DNA from: Paenibacillus glacialis
Lineage (GTDB): Bacteria > Bacillota > Bacilli > Paenibacillales > Paenibacillaceae
DNA: 64,000 nt
Reading direction: 5' to 3'
Assembly (NCBI RefSeq): GCF_001637205.1
Contig: NZ_LVJH01000001.1
Coordinates: 19,984 to 83,983, forward strand
A program made the translations under genes and the position numbers. Positions 11,152 to 19,540 of the stretch are shown here, in pieces. Below the pieces are notes generated by a model, which was given only the letters and a program-made list of their open reading frames with translations, ran no database searches and had not been told where the DNA came from. Numbering within the stretch: the stretch's first letter is position 1; each line of letters opens with the position of its first letter.

Positions 11152-12717
11152 CTACAGTTCGCTAGGTCTATCACCTAAAGCATTCCAAGCACATAATGAC
11201 TGAATCAGACTATCAATCGTCGCTTCTTCCGCAATTCGGCCAACCGTTAGTCCCGCATCCTCTGCGGTCTTAGCAGTAATTTCTCCAATACAGAAGGTTT
11301 CAACACCTTCCAAATGTTTAATAGGGTCTTGAATACCCATACGTTTCATAATGGCAAGAAAATTGGTTACCGTTGAAGAACTAGTAAAAGTAATAGCATG
11401 AATGCCACTATCATTAAACATTCTTAACAATTCATCATCATCTTCACCCGTAATAACGGTATGGTATGTCACCGTATTTGTTACATCCAGCCCCATCTCC
11501 GTAAGCTTCTCAGGGAGCCACAATCTACCCTTATCCCCTCGTGGCAGAAGAACCTTTTGTCCTGCCTCTAATCGATCCCCGAACATCTCTACTATTCCTT
11601 CTGCTTGGAATCTCTCAGGGAGTTGTTCAGGGATGATTGAACGGACCTTTAAAGCCTTAGCTGTAGCTGGACCTACGGCTACAATCTTAGCCCGATGTAA
11701 TGAACGAATATCTAGCCCATGCTCTTGTAAATGTTGAAAGAAGAACTCCACGCCATTCACACTCGTAAAGAAAATCCAATCATAAGTATCTAATTTGGAA
11801 AATGACTTTTCTATATTTAATATTTCAATCGGATCTGACGGTTTTACCGTCTCTATGACTGGAAACTCATAGGATTCCCCGCCTAGTTCTTCAATTCTAT
11901 TCGCTAGCTCACTTACTTGCGAACGAGCGCGGGTCACGAGTATTCGTTTGCCGAAGAGTGGCATGTATTCTGCCCACATTAACTTTTCACGTTGCAATAC
12001 TACGTCACCCACGACGATAACGGCAGGAGCCTGGAAATTCGCAGCTTTCACCTTATCTTCAATATCCGCAAGCGTCCCAGTCAGTGTCTCCTGCTCCGCA
12101 CGAGTTCCCCATCGCACAAGCGCAACCGGGGTAGTCTCTTGGCGTCCATTCGCGATCAATTGCTGACTAATGTATCCTATTTTGGCAACCCCCATCAAAA
12201 AAATGAGCGTACCTGTAGCATTCGCTAACTTGTCCCATTGAATCATTCGGTCGAGCTTATCAGGGCTCTCATGCCCTGTAATAATCGAAAATGAAGAAGC
12301 CATATCACGGTGAGTCACAGGAATACCTGCGTACGCTGGCACACTTATCGCCGAAGTTATGCCCGGAATGATCTCATATCGTATTCCATTTTCTCTAAGT
12401 AGTTCTGCTTCCTCACCAACACGTCCAAAAACAGTTGGGTCTCCGCCCTTTAACCTTGTTACCGTTTTACCCTCCAAAGCAAGATCGACCAACAATTGAT
12501 TAATCTCTTCTTGCTTCATCGTATGACGGTCTGGAAGTTTACCAACATATACCTTCTCCGCACCAGATCTCATGGATTGTAACAATCTTGGATTTGCCAA
12601 CCGATCATACACAACCACATCTGCCTTCTTGATACATTCCAATCCTTTGACTGTAATCAGACCAGCATCTCCCGGTCCTGCCCCAACTAGATACACTTTC
12701 CCATTCATTAACGACAT
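11152..12717 (-). CDS. cobA-hemD: Fusion of uroporphyrinogen-III C-methyltransferase and uroporphyrinogen-III synthase
   Basis: The N-terminal half (about residues 1-245) is a SUMT: VYLVGAGPGDAGLITVKG, VVYDRLANP and GGDPTVFGRVGEEAE bind SAM and uroporphyrinogen III to make precorrin-2. The C-terminal half (about 260-521) is HemD, which cyclises hydroxymethylbilane to uroporphyrinogen III (KRILVTRARSQVSELA near its start). The fusion couples synthesis of the branch-point compound to its diversion toward sirohaem. I choose ATG 12717 (521 residues), with AGGGGA seven bases upstream and four bases after the hemC stop; an upstream ATG at 12765 would overlap hemC. Confidence 0.94.
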   Translation of the reverse strand: MSLMNGKVYLVGAGPGDAGLITVKGLECIKKADVVVYDRLANPRLLQSMRSGAEKVYVGKLPDRHTMKQEEINQLLVDLALEGKTVTRLKGGDPTVFGRVGEEAELLRENGIRYEIIPGITSAISVPAYAGIPVTHRDMASSFSIITGHESPDKLDRMIQWDKLANATGTLIFLMGVAKIGYISQQLIANGRQETTPVALVRWGTRAEQETLTGTLADIEDKVKAANFQAPAVIVVGDVVLQREKLMWAEYMPLFGKRILVTRARSQVSELANRIEELGGESYEFPVIETVKPSDPIEILNIEKSFSKLDTYDWIFFTSVNGVEFFFQHLQEHGLDIRSLHRAKIVAVGPATAKALKVRSIIPEQLPERFQAEGIVEMFGDRLEAGQKVLLPRGDKGRLWLPEKLTEMGLDVTNTVTYHTVITGEDDDELLRMFNDSGIHAITFTSSSTVTNFLAIMKRMGIQDPIKHLEGVETFCIGEITAKTAEDAGLTVGRIAEEATIDSLIQSLCAWNALGDRPSEL

Positions 12718-12721
12718 TACG

Positions 12722-13678
12722 TTATCCCCTAACTTGTGCCAATATATTCTCCGCTCCTTGAGCAATTAATCGATCTGCAACTTCAAGTCCAAGCTTCTCG
12801 GGATCTATTCCTGTTACAGTCTCTTTTAAAATGATGTCCCCATCAGGAGAACCCACCATACCCGTTAATTGTATAACTTTGGATCCCGTTTGGGAATGAT
12901 CCGATGGATCGTTCACCCACACCGCATGAGCACCAATCGGAACTTGGCATCCACCATTCAGTGCGCTTAGAAACGTCCGTTCTGCCGCTACCGTCAGCGA
13001 AGTAAGTTCATCATTATAAAGTAAAAGAAGTGTGCGAAGTTCATCATCATTTTCACGACATTCAATACCTAGCGCACCTTGGCCTACAGCTGGAAGACAT
13101 ACATCTACCGAAAGATACGATGTGACACGGTCTTCCCAACCCATTCGATAAAGGCCCGCGGCAGCAAGTAGGATAGCGTCGAATTCTCCATTCTCAAGTT
13201 TGCGAAGTCGAGAGTCAATATTGCCTCGGATAAACTCTAATTGTAAATCTGGGCGATATGCCTTGAGCTGACTAGAACGTCGTAAACTACTTGTACCAAC
13301 CTTAGCTCCTTGAGGTAATTGGTCTAGATTCAAACCTCCTACGGAGATGAGACAATCACGTGAATCTACACGAACTGGGATAGCGCCATTGATCAGACCG
13401 TCCGGCAACTCTGAGGGCATATCCTTCATGCTATGTACAGCCATGTCGATTTCTTTATCAAGCATCGCCTGTTCAATCTCCTTAACAAACAAACCTTTAC
13501 CGCCAACTTTTGAAAGAGTTACATCTAGAATGCGATCTCCTTTCGTAACAATCTTTTTAACTTCGAATTGAAAATCGAACCCATGCTCATCACTAAGATT
13601 CTGTAACGCATCAATGACTTGTCCTGTTTGCGTTAAAGCCAGTACACTTTGTCTGCTACCTACCACAATCGTCCGCAT
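12722..13678 (-). CDS. hemC: Hydroxymethylbilane synthase (porphobilinogen deaminase)
   Basis: HemC polymerises four porphobilinogens into hydroxymethylbilane. The 318-residue protein starts [19 protein letters not shown], has [12 protein letters not shown] and [19 protein letters not shown], and carries the dipyrromethane-cofactor cysteine in [13 protein letters not shown] (about residue 240). GGAGGATTAAGTA precedes the ATG. It lies between the sirohaem dehydrogenase gene and cobA-hemD with gaps of only three to four bases, so tight coupling is expected. Confidence 0.97.
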   Translation of the reverse strand: MRTIVVGSRQSVLALTQTGQVIDALQNLSDEHGFDFQFEVKKIVTKGDRILDVTLSKVGGKGLFVKEIEQAMLDKEIDMAVHSMKDMPSELPDGLINGAIPVRVDSRDCLISVGGLNLDQLPQGAKVGTSSLRRSSQLKAYRPDLQLEFIRGNIDSRLRKLENGEFDAILLAAAGLYRMGWEDRVTSYLSVDVCLPAVGQGALGIECRENDDELRTLLLLYNDELTSLTVAAERTFLSALNGGCQVPIGAHAVWVNDPSDHSQTGSKVIQLTGMVGSPDGDIILKETVTGIDPEKLGLEVADRLIAQGAENILAQVRG

Positions 13679-13681
13679 TAC

Positions 13682-14329
13682 TTAATCCTCCTCATTCTTC
13701 ACAATCCATCGTTGTATTTGAGTTTCATTCCACGCCTTGAAGATGCCATGTCTGATCTCCTCAAGAATAGGATATTCTGTTAATTTTCTTAATAACGTAT
13801 GGCGTCGCTTGGGTGAATCCACCCGTTTCTTAATCTCTGTACGCATCATGTAAAGGAACTCTAGATAAATCTCATATTCATCCCCATATTGTTCATTCAA
13901 AAGCTTACAAATACTACTCGCTACTACCGGTCCCGCACCTTCAGTGGATACAGCAATAGTTAGCCGTCCTCGCCTCATGACTGCCGGATTTATAAACGTA
14001 CTCTCCTCTACATGGCTTGCAACATTAACGGGAATCCCGTTCATCTTAGCTTCCTCAGCTATTTGCTGATTCACCATCGCTTGGTCTGTTGCAGCATGTA
14101 CAATCCAATACCTCTTTGTATCACCGCCAGCAAACACTCTTGCTTCCCACACAATGCGGTTAGCAACATATAACATGAATAACCCTTGAGTGAGTTCTGG
14201 GCTAATAACGGTTACCTTAGCTTTTGCTTCAAGGAGTGCTTGGGTCTTTCTTTCTGCAATCATTCCCCCACCTACAACAAGACAGGGGTGATCTTCACAG
14301 TCTAACAATATAGGAATATACCCCGCCAT
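13682..14329 (-). CDS. Precorrin-2 dehydrogenase/sirohydrochlorin chelatase-type protein
   Basis: The 215-residue protein matches the CysG N-terminal/Met8p/SirC family, which oxidises precorrin-2 to sirohydrochlorin with NAD+. The start YIPILLDCEDHPCLVVGGGMIAERK is the NAD-binding Rossmann segment (GGGxxA), followed by VTVISPE. INPAVMRRGRLTIAVSTEGAGPVVAS matches the substrate-pocket region. Placed between hemX and hemC, it supplies sirohaem synthesis together with the SUMT domain downstream. Whether it also inserts iron, or a separate chelatase does, cannot be decided here. Confidence 0.88.
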   Translation of the reverse strand: MAGYIPILLDCEDHPCLVVGGGMIAERKTQALLEAKAKVTVISPELTQGLFMLYVANRIVWEARVFAGGDTKRYWIVHAATDQAMVNQQIAEEAKMNGIPVNVASHVEESTFINPAVMRRGRLTIAVSTEGAGPVVASSICKLLNEQYGDEYEIYLEFLYMMRTEIKKRVDSPKRRHTLLRKLTEYPILEEIRHGIFKAWNETQIQRWIVKNEED

Positions 14330-14339
14330 AGCACTCTCC

Positions 14340-15173
14340 TCACACTCCCGTCCACCAATGAAAATTAGACCATGAATTTAACAAGAGATTGATGATGATA
14401 ATCACATATCCAAATAATGCCCATTTAGACATCATGACACCTGAATTTTGCTTAGATCTTCTTTTAACAAAATAATAACTAAAAATACCTAGTCCTATGA
14501 AAGTCGTTACTACTTTAAAATCCAATAGCAACTCCAATCTCCCTTCAGAAACAATTGAGAGTACAGCTACAATTAGTGACACCGCTAAGAGAGGGGTTCC
14601 TACCAACATGCCATAGTAGGACAATTTATCCATCATTTCAAGACTTGGCAGGCGTCTCATCGTGTCATTCCATTTCTTGTTCTTTAATTTCTTATGAAGA
14701 AATAAATACATAGCAGCAAACACAGCTGCCACTGTAAATGACACAACGCTCAGATTGGCCAGGATAATGTGAAACACTAACAATCCGTGCACCCCTTGCC
14801 AATTGCTTAATGGATTATTGCTGAAGTCAAACCTTAAATGATTGAGCACAAGAACACAGAAACCAATCACAGTAAATAAAAGGACTGTAATTTCAGATTT
14901 CTGAATGAAGCTCATCAGCAATGAAGCCACTACAAGAATAAAAGCAAACATGAATAAGAAGTCATAGAGCGTCACAATGGGTACGACTCGTTCCTGCCAA
15001 GTTCGAATCCCCAAAACCGTAACCTGCAATACTAACACAATAATAAGAAGCCCTGTGCCCATCCGCTTCGCACTCGAATTGCGACGAATGCAATCCGAGA
15101 AAAAAAACAGAAGGCTCAGGGCATAAATATAAATGCCTATATCATAAATCATACTTACTAACCACATTTTCAT
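14340..15173 (-). CDS. hemX: HemX/CcsA-family membrane protein
   Basis: The 277-residue protein has about eight hydrophobic segments and the CcsA-like WGVHGLLVFHIILANLSVVSFTVA-type core, here around residues 120-145 (NWQGVHGLLVFHIILANLS). In B. subtilis HemX lies directly after hemA and lowers the steady-state level of glutamyl-tRNA reductase. The same position is kept here, 10 bp after hemA. It belongs to the cytochrome c assembly superfamily but I infer a regulatory role from context, not cytochrome assembly. Confidence 0.87.
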   Translation of the reverse strand: MKMWLVSMIYDIGIYIYALSLLFFFSDCIRRNSSAKRMGTGLLIIVLVLQVTVLGIRTWQERVVPIVTLYDFLFMFAFILVVASLLMSFIQKSEITVLLFTVIGFCVLVLNHLRFDFSNNPLSNWQGVHGLLVFHIILANLSVVSFTVAAVFAAMYLFLHKKLKNKKWNDTMRRLPSLEMMDKLSYYGMLVGTPLLAVSLIVAVLSIVSEGRLELLLDFKVVTTFIGLGIFSYYFVKRRSKQNSGVMMSKWALFGYVIIIINLLLNSWSNFHWWTGV

Positions 15174-15183
15174 TCACCCGCCT

Positions 15184-16578
15184 TTACAGGCTGGCCGGCA
15201 TCAGGGATGCCTTAGAGAGAGATGACATGATCTCAGAAGATTTGCTTGAAGCACTTACAGCTGACTTTTTGGAAACAACCATTAGATCTTTATCATCGAT
15301 TTTATCACTCATCTGATCCTCTAAAGCAAATATTTGCGTAAAGAAATCCAACGCCTCATTTCCCTGCTTCTCACCTGTCATTTCCTTAATTCGATTTATC
15401 GGATCATGCATCATTTGATTCACTATACTTTTCGTTAACCGACGAATCACCTTTCGTTGATGATCATCCAGTTCTGGGAGTTTATTGAATAAGCTTTCCA
15501 TCGTATCTTCATGAATAGAGTTAGACTTTTCTTGTAGAGCCCTAATGGCCGGTCTAACACCAAGTGTCTTCAACCACTGATGAAACACAATGATCTCTTC
15601 CTTGATCATCATTTCAATCTTAACCGCTTCCCCACGACGCATTTCAAGATTACTCTCCACGATACCTTCTAAATCATCAATATCATATAGAAACACATTC
15701 TGAAGATCACCAATGACTGGATCTATGTCCCGCGGTACCGCAATATCAATGATAAAGAGTGGACGTGATTGCCGATTCTTCATACTTTCCTTCACCTGTG
15801 AAGACGTCAATATATATTCTTTAGCACCCGTAGAGCTAATTAGAATATCGACTTCATCCAAACGGTTGACGGCTGTTTCAAGCGTACATGGCGTTCCGTT
15901 GAATTTAATGGCTACCTCTTCTGCTCTAGACAGTGTACGGTTTGCCACAATCACTTCATCAGCACCATTGGCATACAAGTGTTTCACCGTTAACTCGCTC
16001 ATTTTACCGGCACCAAGAATTAACACTTTCTTATCTGTAAACAAACCAAAAATCCGTTTACCCAGTTCCACCGCAGCATAACTTATGGATACTGCGCTTT
16101 CTCCAATAGTTGTCTCAGAATGAACTCTTTTACCAAGGGTAACCGCTTGTTTAAATAACATATTGAACCAAACACCTGTAGCATTATTCTCTTGGGATTG
16201 TAAAAAAGCACTCCGGACTTGGCCTAAAATTTGTGTTTCTCCAAGAACCATGGAATCTAGACTACATGTCACCCGGAACAAATGAGAAATCGCCTGTTCA
16301 TCTTCATATATATATAGATGACTCGTAAATTCTTCACGTGAGATTCCGAACCATTGCTCCATAAAACTACGTATAAAGTAGCCGCACATGTGTAACCGAT
16401 CAACGACCACATAAATTTCTGTGCGATTGCAAGTTGCAACAATGACTCCCTCTAAGACACTCTTAGTTAGTTTTAAATGGCGCAAAGCCTCCGGTAAATC
16501 TTTATCTGCGAATGTAAATTTCTCCCTCACTTCCACAGGCGCCGTGCGATAATTTAATCCTACAACGACGATGTGCAT
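15184..16578 (-). CDS. hemA: Glutamyl-tRNA reductase
   Basis: HemA reduces glutamyl-tRNA to glutamate-1-semialdehyde with NADPH, the first committed and rate-limiting haem step. Motifs include HIVVVGLNYRTAPVEVREKF at the N-terminus, the catalytic cysteine in VIVATCNRTEIYVV (about residue 49), VLGETQILGQVRSAF, and the NADPH fold VLILGAGKMSELTVKHL. I use ATG 16578, which has AGGTGA eight bases upstream; an upstream in-frame start would add seven residues without support. It is the first gene of the tetrapyrrole operon, under an extended -10 promoter with a PerR box. Confidence 0.96.
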   Translation of the reverse strand: MHIVVVGLNYRTAPVEVREKFTFADKDLPEALRHLKLTKSVLEGVIVATCNRTEIYVVVDRLHMCGYFIRSFMEQWFGISREEFTSHLYIYEDEQAISHLFRVTCSLDSMVLGETQILGQVRSAFLQSQENNATGVWFNMLFKQAVTLGKRVHSETTIGESAVSISYAAVELGKRIFGLFTDKKVLILGAGKMSELTVKHLYANGADEVIVANRTLSRAEEVAIKFNGTPCTLETAVNRLDEVDILISSTGAKEYILTSSQVKESMKNRQSRPLFIIDIAVPRDIDPVIGDLQNVFLYDIDDLEGIVESNLEMRRGEAVKIEMMIKEEIIVFHQWLKTLGVRPAIRALQEKSNSIHEDTMESLFNKLPELDDHQRKVIRRLTKSIVNQMMHDPINRIKEMTGEKQGNEALDFFTQIFALEDQMSDKIDDKDLMVVSKKSAVSASSKSSEIMSSLSKASLMPASL

Positions 16579-16648
16579 TACGTTTGTCACCTGCCTCAAC
16601 TATAATGAGATATTTGGAATATTATATCGAAAATTCAAACTTTTATTT

Positions 16649-16674
16649 TTAGAATCATTATGTTAATTATATCA
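16649..16674 (-). promoter_or_regulatory. PerR box and extended -10 promoter of the hem operon
   Basis: The 15-mer TTAGAATCATTATGT (16649-16663) matches the PerR consensus TTATAATNATTATAA at 12 of 14 defined positions. On the minus strand it lies directly downstream of an extended -10 (TGATATAAT, 16666-16674). In B. subtilis the hemA operon is a known PerR target, so repression with Mn2+/Fe2+ and derepression by peroxide are expected. I found no clear -35, consistent with an extended -10 promoter. Confidence 0.72.
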
Positions 16675-16785
16675 CACTTGTTCAACACGTCATGTCGATT
16701 TTTTGACATGTTTATGAACCCATTCTTCTTCCCTATTGTTAGTAGTATTTTCTGTATCTATACCTCTCACCCTAACCCAACATAT

Positions 16786-17307
16786 CTATTTCAATGTAAG
16801 CTCGTCTAATTGATTTCCCAACTGATTTAATTGATCGGATTGAGTCGAATCAATATGATTACTACTATTTACAAGAAGACTGTAAATGGGTAACACTTCA
16901 GCAAATTTGGTGCTGAAGTCCACAAGAAAATCGCGTTCCTTTTGACTAAGCGGACGTTCTCCACCGATCTGCCAACTTGTAATCAGATTTACCAATTCAC
17001 TAATGGCTGGTAAAGATTCCAGTTCATTCACCCCAAACGCTCTAACCATACGTTCATGACTAAAGTTAGCGGCGTAAGCAGCCAATTTAAGCCCAGCTAA
17101 CTGTCCCGTAGCACTCATATGAACAGCCTCCATCAAGGATGAATTCAATATCCCCATTTGGAAGTCAGCGACCTCAAAGAGCATCTGACTAGCATCCACT
17201 TTCTCCTCATTTGGCTTGAACATCCGATACCCCTGATAAAGTAGACTTCCAACTAATATCAATATCACACAAAGGAATAAGAAATCCTTGTTCTTTCTAC
17301 GTTTCAA
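16786..17307 (-). CDS. Hypothetical membrane-anchored protein
   Basis: I do not recognise a family. The protein (about 173 residues) begins with a basic KRRKNKDF stretch, then one hydrophobic segment (FLFLCVILILVGSLLYQGY), so it is probably anchored with its C-terminal part outside the membrane. The outer part is helical, with no cysteine pairs or catalytic motif. The likely start is TTG 17307, eight bases after GGGGG; a TTG at 17313 lies too close to that site. It stands alone between speD and hemA, and no good terminator follows it. Confidence 0.6.
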   Translation of the reverse strand: MKRRKNKDFLFLCVILILVGSLLYQGYRMFKPNEEKVDASQMLFEVADFQMGILNSSLMEAVHMSATGQLAGLKLAAYAANFSHERMVRAFGVNELESLPAISELVNLITSWQIGGERPLSQKERDFLVDFSTKFAEVLPIYSLLVNSSNHIDSTQSDQLNQLGNQLDELTLK

Positions 17308-17359
17308 TCTCAACGCCCCCTTGTCTCATAAATACCTATTTAACATTGTATGGGGGTGT

Positions 17360-17391
17360 AAAAAAACAAATAACCATGGAATCTCCATGGT
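17360..17391 (-). terminator. Terminator of speD
   Basis: A short perfect stem (ACCATGGA / TCCATGGT) followed on the minus strand by TTATTTGTTTTTTT lies 27 bp past the speD stop. The stem is short, but the T-tract is long. Confidence 0.6.
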
Positions 17392-17417
17392 CATTGTATA
17401 TAAGAATTATAGTGACG

Positions 17418-17819
17418 TTATTTTACGAGCTCGACCGGTTGCATTCCAGGTGTTTCTACCGTCATTTCTCCTAAACCACGCACAAGCTTTTTAGCATAAG
17501 TTTTGTCCGGTTTCAATACGGATACCAGGTAATCAATAGCCAATTGTGGATCTACCGTTTCCCCGCAGGTATAACAATCAATAGCTGCAAAACCTCTCTC
17601 AGGATAAGTATGAATCGAGAGATGACTTTCTGATAGTAATACTAGTACAGTAGCACCTTGTGGTTCAAACTGCTTAGATTGCACGGACATTACCGTTGCC
17701 CCACATGCCTCCGCAGCCTCCACCATTTGATTCTGCAGAAATTCTGCACTGTTAAGCATTTCAAAATCGACACCCCAAGCATCTACAGCAACGTGTCTTC
17801 CGAAAGTCGAATATTCCAT
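17418..17819 (-). CDS. speD: S-adenosylmethionine decarboxylase proenzyme
   Basis: SpeD makes decarboxylated SAM, the aminopropyl donor for spermidine. It is synthesised as a proenzyme that cleaves itself at the serine in SESHLSIHTYPERG (about residue 62) to form the pyruvoyl group. The 133-residue length is the short bacterial class found in Bacillus. FAAIDCYTCG (about 75-85) holds the catalytic cysteine. AAGGGGG precedes the ATG. It appears monocistronic: a 270-bp gap lies upstream and a terminator downstream. Confidence 0.95.
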   Translation of the reverse strand: MEYSTFGRHVAVDAWGVDFEMLNSAEFLQNQMVEAAEACGATVMSVQSKQFEPQGATVLVLLSESHLSIHTYPERGFAAIDCYTCGETVDPQLAIDYLVSVLKPDKTYAKKLVRGLGEMTVETPGMQPVELVK

Positions 17820-18041
17820 CTTTCGGTTTCCCCCTTCCTAGGAATAAAATGTTTGAAAAATTTCATCCGCTAGGACCTACGTCATTCACTTCTCGAGGGA
17901 ATAATCTCTCGTAACATAATGTCCTGAGTGAATCCTGGTTCCTAATATTCTTTTCAACGAGATTAAAAATAACATCTATTGCTATTAAATGCAATACCTT
18001 TTTTAAAGAATTTCATATTTATACTATGCTAACACCATAAA

Positions 18042-18077
18042 AAAGGAACTCCTTTCGCAAACGAAAAGAGTTCCCTT
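18042..18077 (-). terminator. Terminator between speD and its upstream neighbour
   Basis: The stem AAAGGAACTCCTTTCG pairs with CGAAAAGAGTTCCCTTT across a four-base loop, just after the stop of the gene at 18094. The minus-strand end carries TTTTTTATGG. The remaining 17820-18041 stretch holds only the speD leader, including the imperfect palindrome ATTGCTATTAAATGCAAT (17978-17995), and no gene that I can see. Confidence 0.75.
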
Positions 18078-18093
18078 TATATAAATCGTTATA

Positions 18094-18681
18094 TCAAGCT
18101 TCCATTGCAAACCATTTGGCAGTACCCAATCGAAGCTTCTCATCAATAAATTTAATCTCATTATTGCTAACAGCTTTATTGCGTTGATCAAGCCAAAAAT
18201 CAATATCTTTGTAAGTTACAGTAATTTCTTCTTCTACTCCTGTTTTCTGAAACAATTGCTCCAGATCATTCAGTGTTTGTTTATGTTCAAATACTAAACG
18301 GATACCTTCAGAAGTAATTTCTTCAATCCTTTGCACCGATCCATGCACATAATAATACTTCATTGTGAATCCTTGATAAATACGATTAACGACTCCATCA
18401 CCTTTATAAGTCATGAAAAGTTTACGGACCGCATTAGTTAATCGAGGGTTTACCAAGCGGCATGATAACTCACAGAGGTATACACCATCCTTGCATACAA
18501 TAGGTAAATGAACTTCCTCCCCACTCACATCCACGAGCACAATTTCTTGTTCTCCGCTTTCTAACACTTTCACTTTAGGATGTACAAACAAGTGTTCCAT
18601 CGAATTCAGTAACTGATTCATTTGAAGTTCTGTTAATTGTAAATTGGCTTTTACATATTCTGTGGCTAACCGCTGAGCCAT
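18094..18681 (-). CDS. Conserved hypothetical protein
   Basis: A soluble, helix/strand-mixed protein of about 195 residues beginning MAQRLATEYVKANLQLTE. I start it at ATG 18681, preceded by GAGGAG; an in-frame codon 27 bases upstream lacks support. I see no signal peptide, membrane segment or catalytic motif. I recall close Paenibacillus homologues being labelled as a non-ribosomal peptide synthetase module; nothing in the sequence supports that, since there are no A, C or carrier-domain motifs. It ends at a strong terminator and looks monocistronic. Function unknown. Confidence 0.6.
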   Translation of the reverse strand: MAQRLATEYVKANLQLTELQMNQLLNSMEHLFVHPKVKVLESGEQEIVLVDVSGEEVHLPIVCKDGVYLCELSCRLVNPRLTNAVRKLFMTYKGDGVVNRIYQGFTMKYYYVHGSVQRIEEITSEGIRLVFEHKQTLNDLEQLFQKTGVEEEITVTYKDIDFWLDQRNKAVSNNEIKFIDEKLRLGTAKWFAMEA

Positions 18682-18890
18682 AAAAATCTCCTCAATTCTT
18701 TGTCTCAATACTTAATATTATTATACAGCAATCCTATAATATATTTCTTGTTAACAAATCATTGATTTTCCACCATATTTCATAAAAAAACCGCATTAAT
18801 CCCGATTATATTATGAATTTCATATAGGATGCTCACTTTCATAGCTGAAAAACGCTGAATCCCTACGTCATCCAATGAAAAATAGTCATT

Positions 18891-19523
18891 CTATAGTTCA
18901 GGAGAAGCTTCTGGGGAGCTTTCTTCCTCATGAATTGTCGCCTTTGCATGAGCATTAATAATGCCCCATAGCTCATCTTTACCCAAGCCCGTCTCAGATG
19001 AAAACAAGACCATAGGATGGTCAATTCTCAGACTCAAGCTTTCTTTCATTTGCTTAATATGTTTCGCCCAACGACTGCGTGGAATCTTGTCCGCTTTCGT
19101 AGCCACAACACAAACAGGCAAATCATAATGCGATATCCAATCATACATAACCATATCGTCTTTGGATGGCGGATGCCTTAAATCCAGAATAAGTAACAGT
19201 AACTTTAATGGATCTCTATTTAATAGATATCCTTCAATCATCGCTCCCCATGCCTGCCGTTGTGTTTTGGACACCTTGGCAAATCCATAGCCGGGAAAAT
19301 CGACCAAATACAGTTCATCGTTAATACGGTAATAATTTAATTGCTGGGTTTTACCCGGTGTAGAACTTGTACGCGCTAAGTTCTTACGATTGATCATTTT
19401 GTTAATGAGTGACGACTTACCCACATTGGAACGCCCTGCCAGAGCAATCTCTGGCAAGGCGTCCTCCGGGTATTGACTAGCGCCTACAGCACTAATCACA
19501 AACTCGGATTTAGTTACTTTCAT
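18891..19523 (-). CDS. engB: Ribosome biogenesis GTPase EngB/YsxC
   Basis: This TrmE-Era-EngA-EngB-type GTPase is needed for late assembly of the 50S subunit. The 210-residue protein has the P-loop [13 protein letters not shown] (about residue 30), G2/G3 elements in [14 protein letters not shown] and [10 protein letters not shown], and G4 TKAD (about 145). It follows lonA by 17 bp, as in B. subtilis lonA-ysxC, and is likely co-transcribed with it. The tail is short, acidic and Ser/Glu-rich. Confidence 0.96.
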   Translation of the reverse strand: MKVTKSEFVISAVGASQYPEDALPEIALAGRSNVGKSSLINKMINRKNLARTSSTPGKTQQLNYYRINDELYLVDFPGYGFAKVSKTQRQAWGAMIEGYLLNRDPLKLLLLILDLRHPPSKDDMVMYDWISHYDLPVCVVATKADKIPRSRWAKHIKQMKESLSLRIDHPMVLFSSETGLGKDELWGIINAHAKATIHEEESSPEASPEL

Positions 19524-19540
19524 AATTTAATAATTCCTCT

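Noticed and set aside
18094..18681. Non-ribosomal peptide synthetase module
   Set aside because: A recalled database label, but about 195 residues with no adenylation, condensation or carrier motif.
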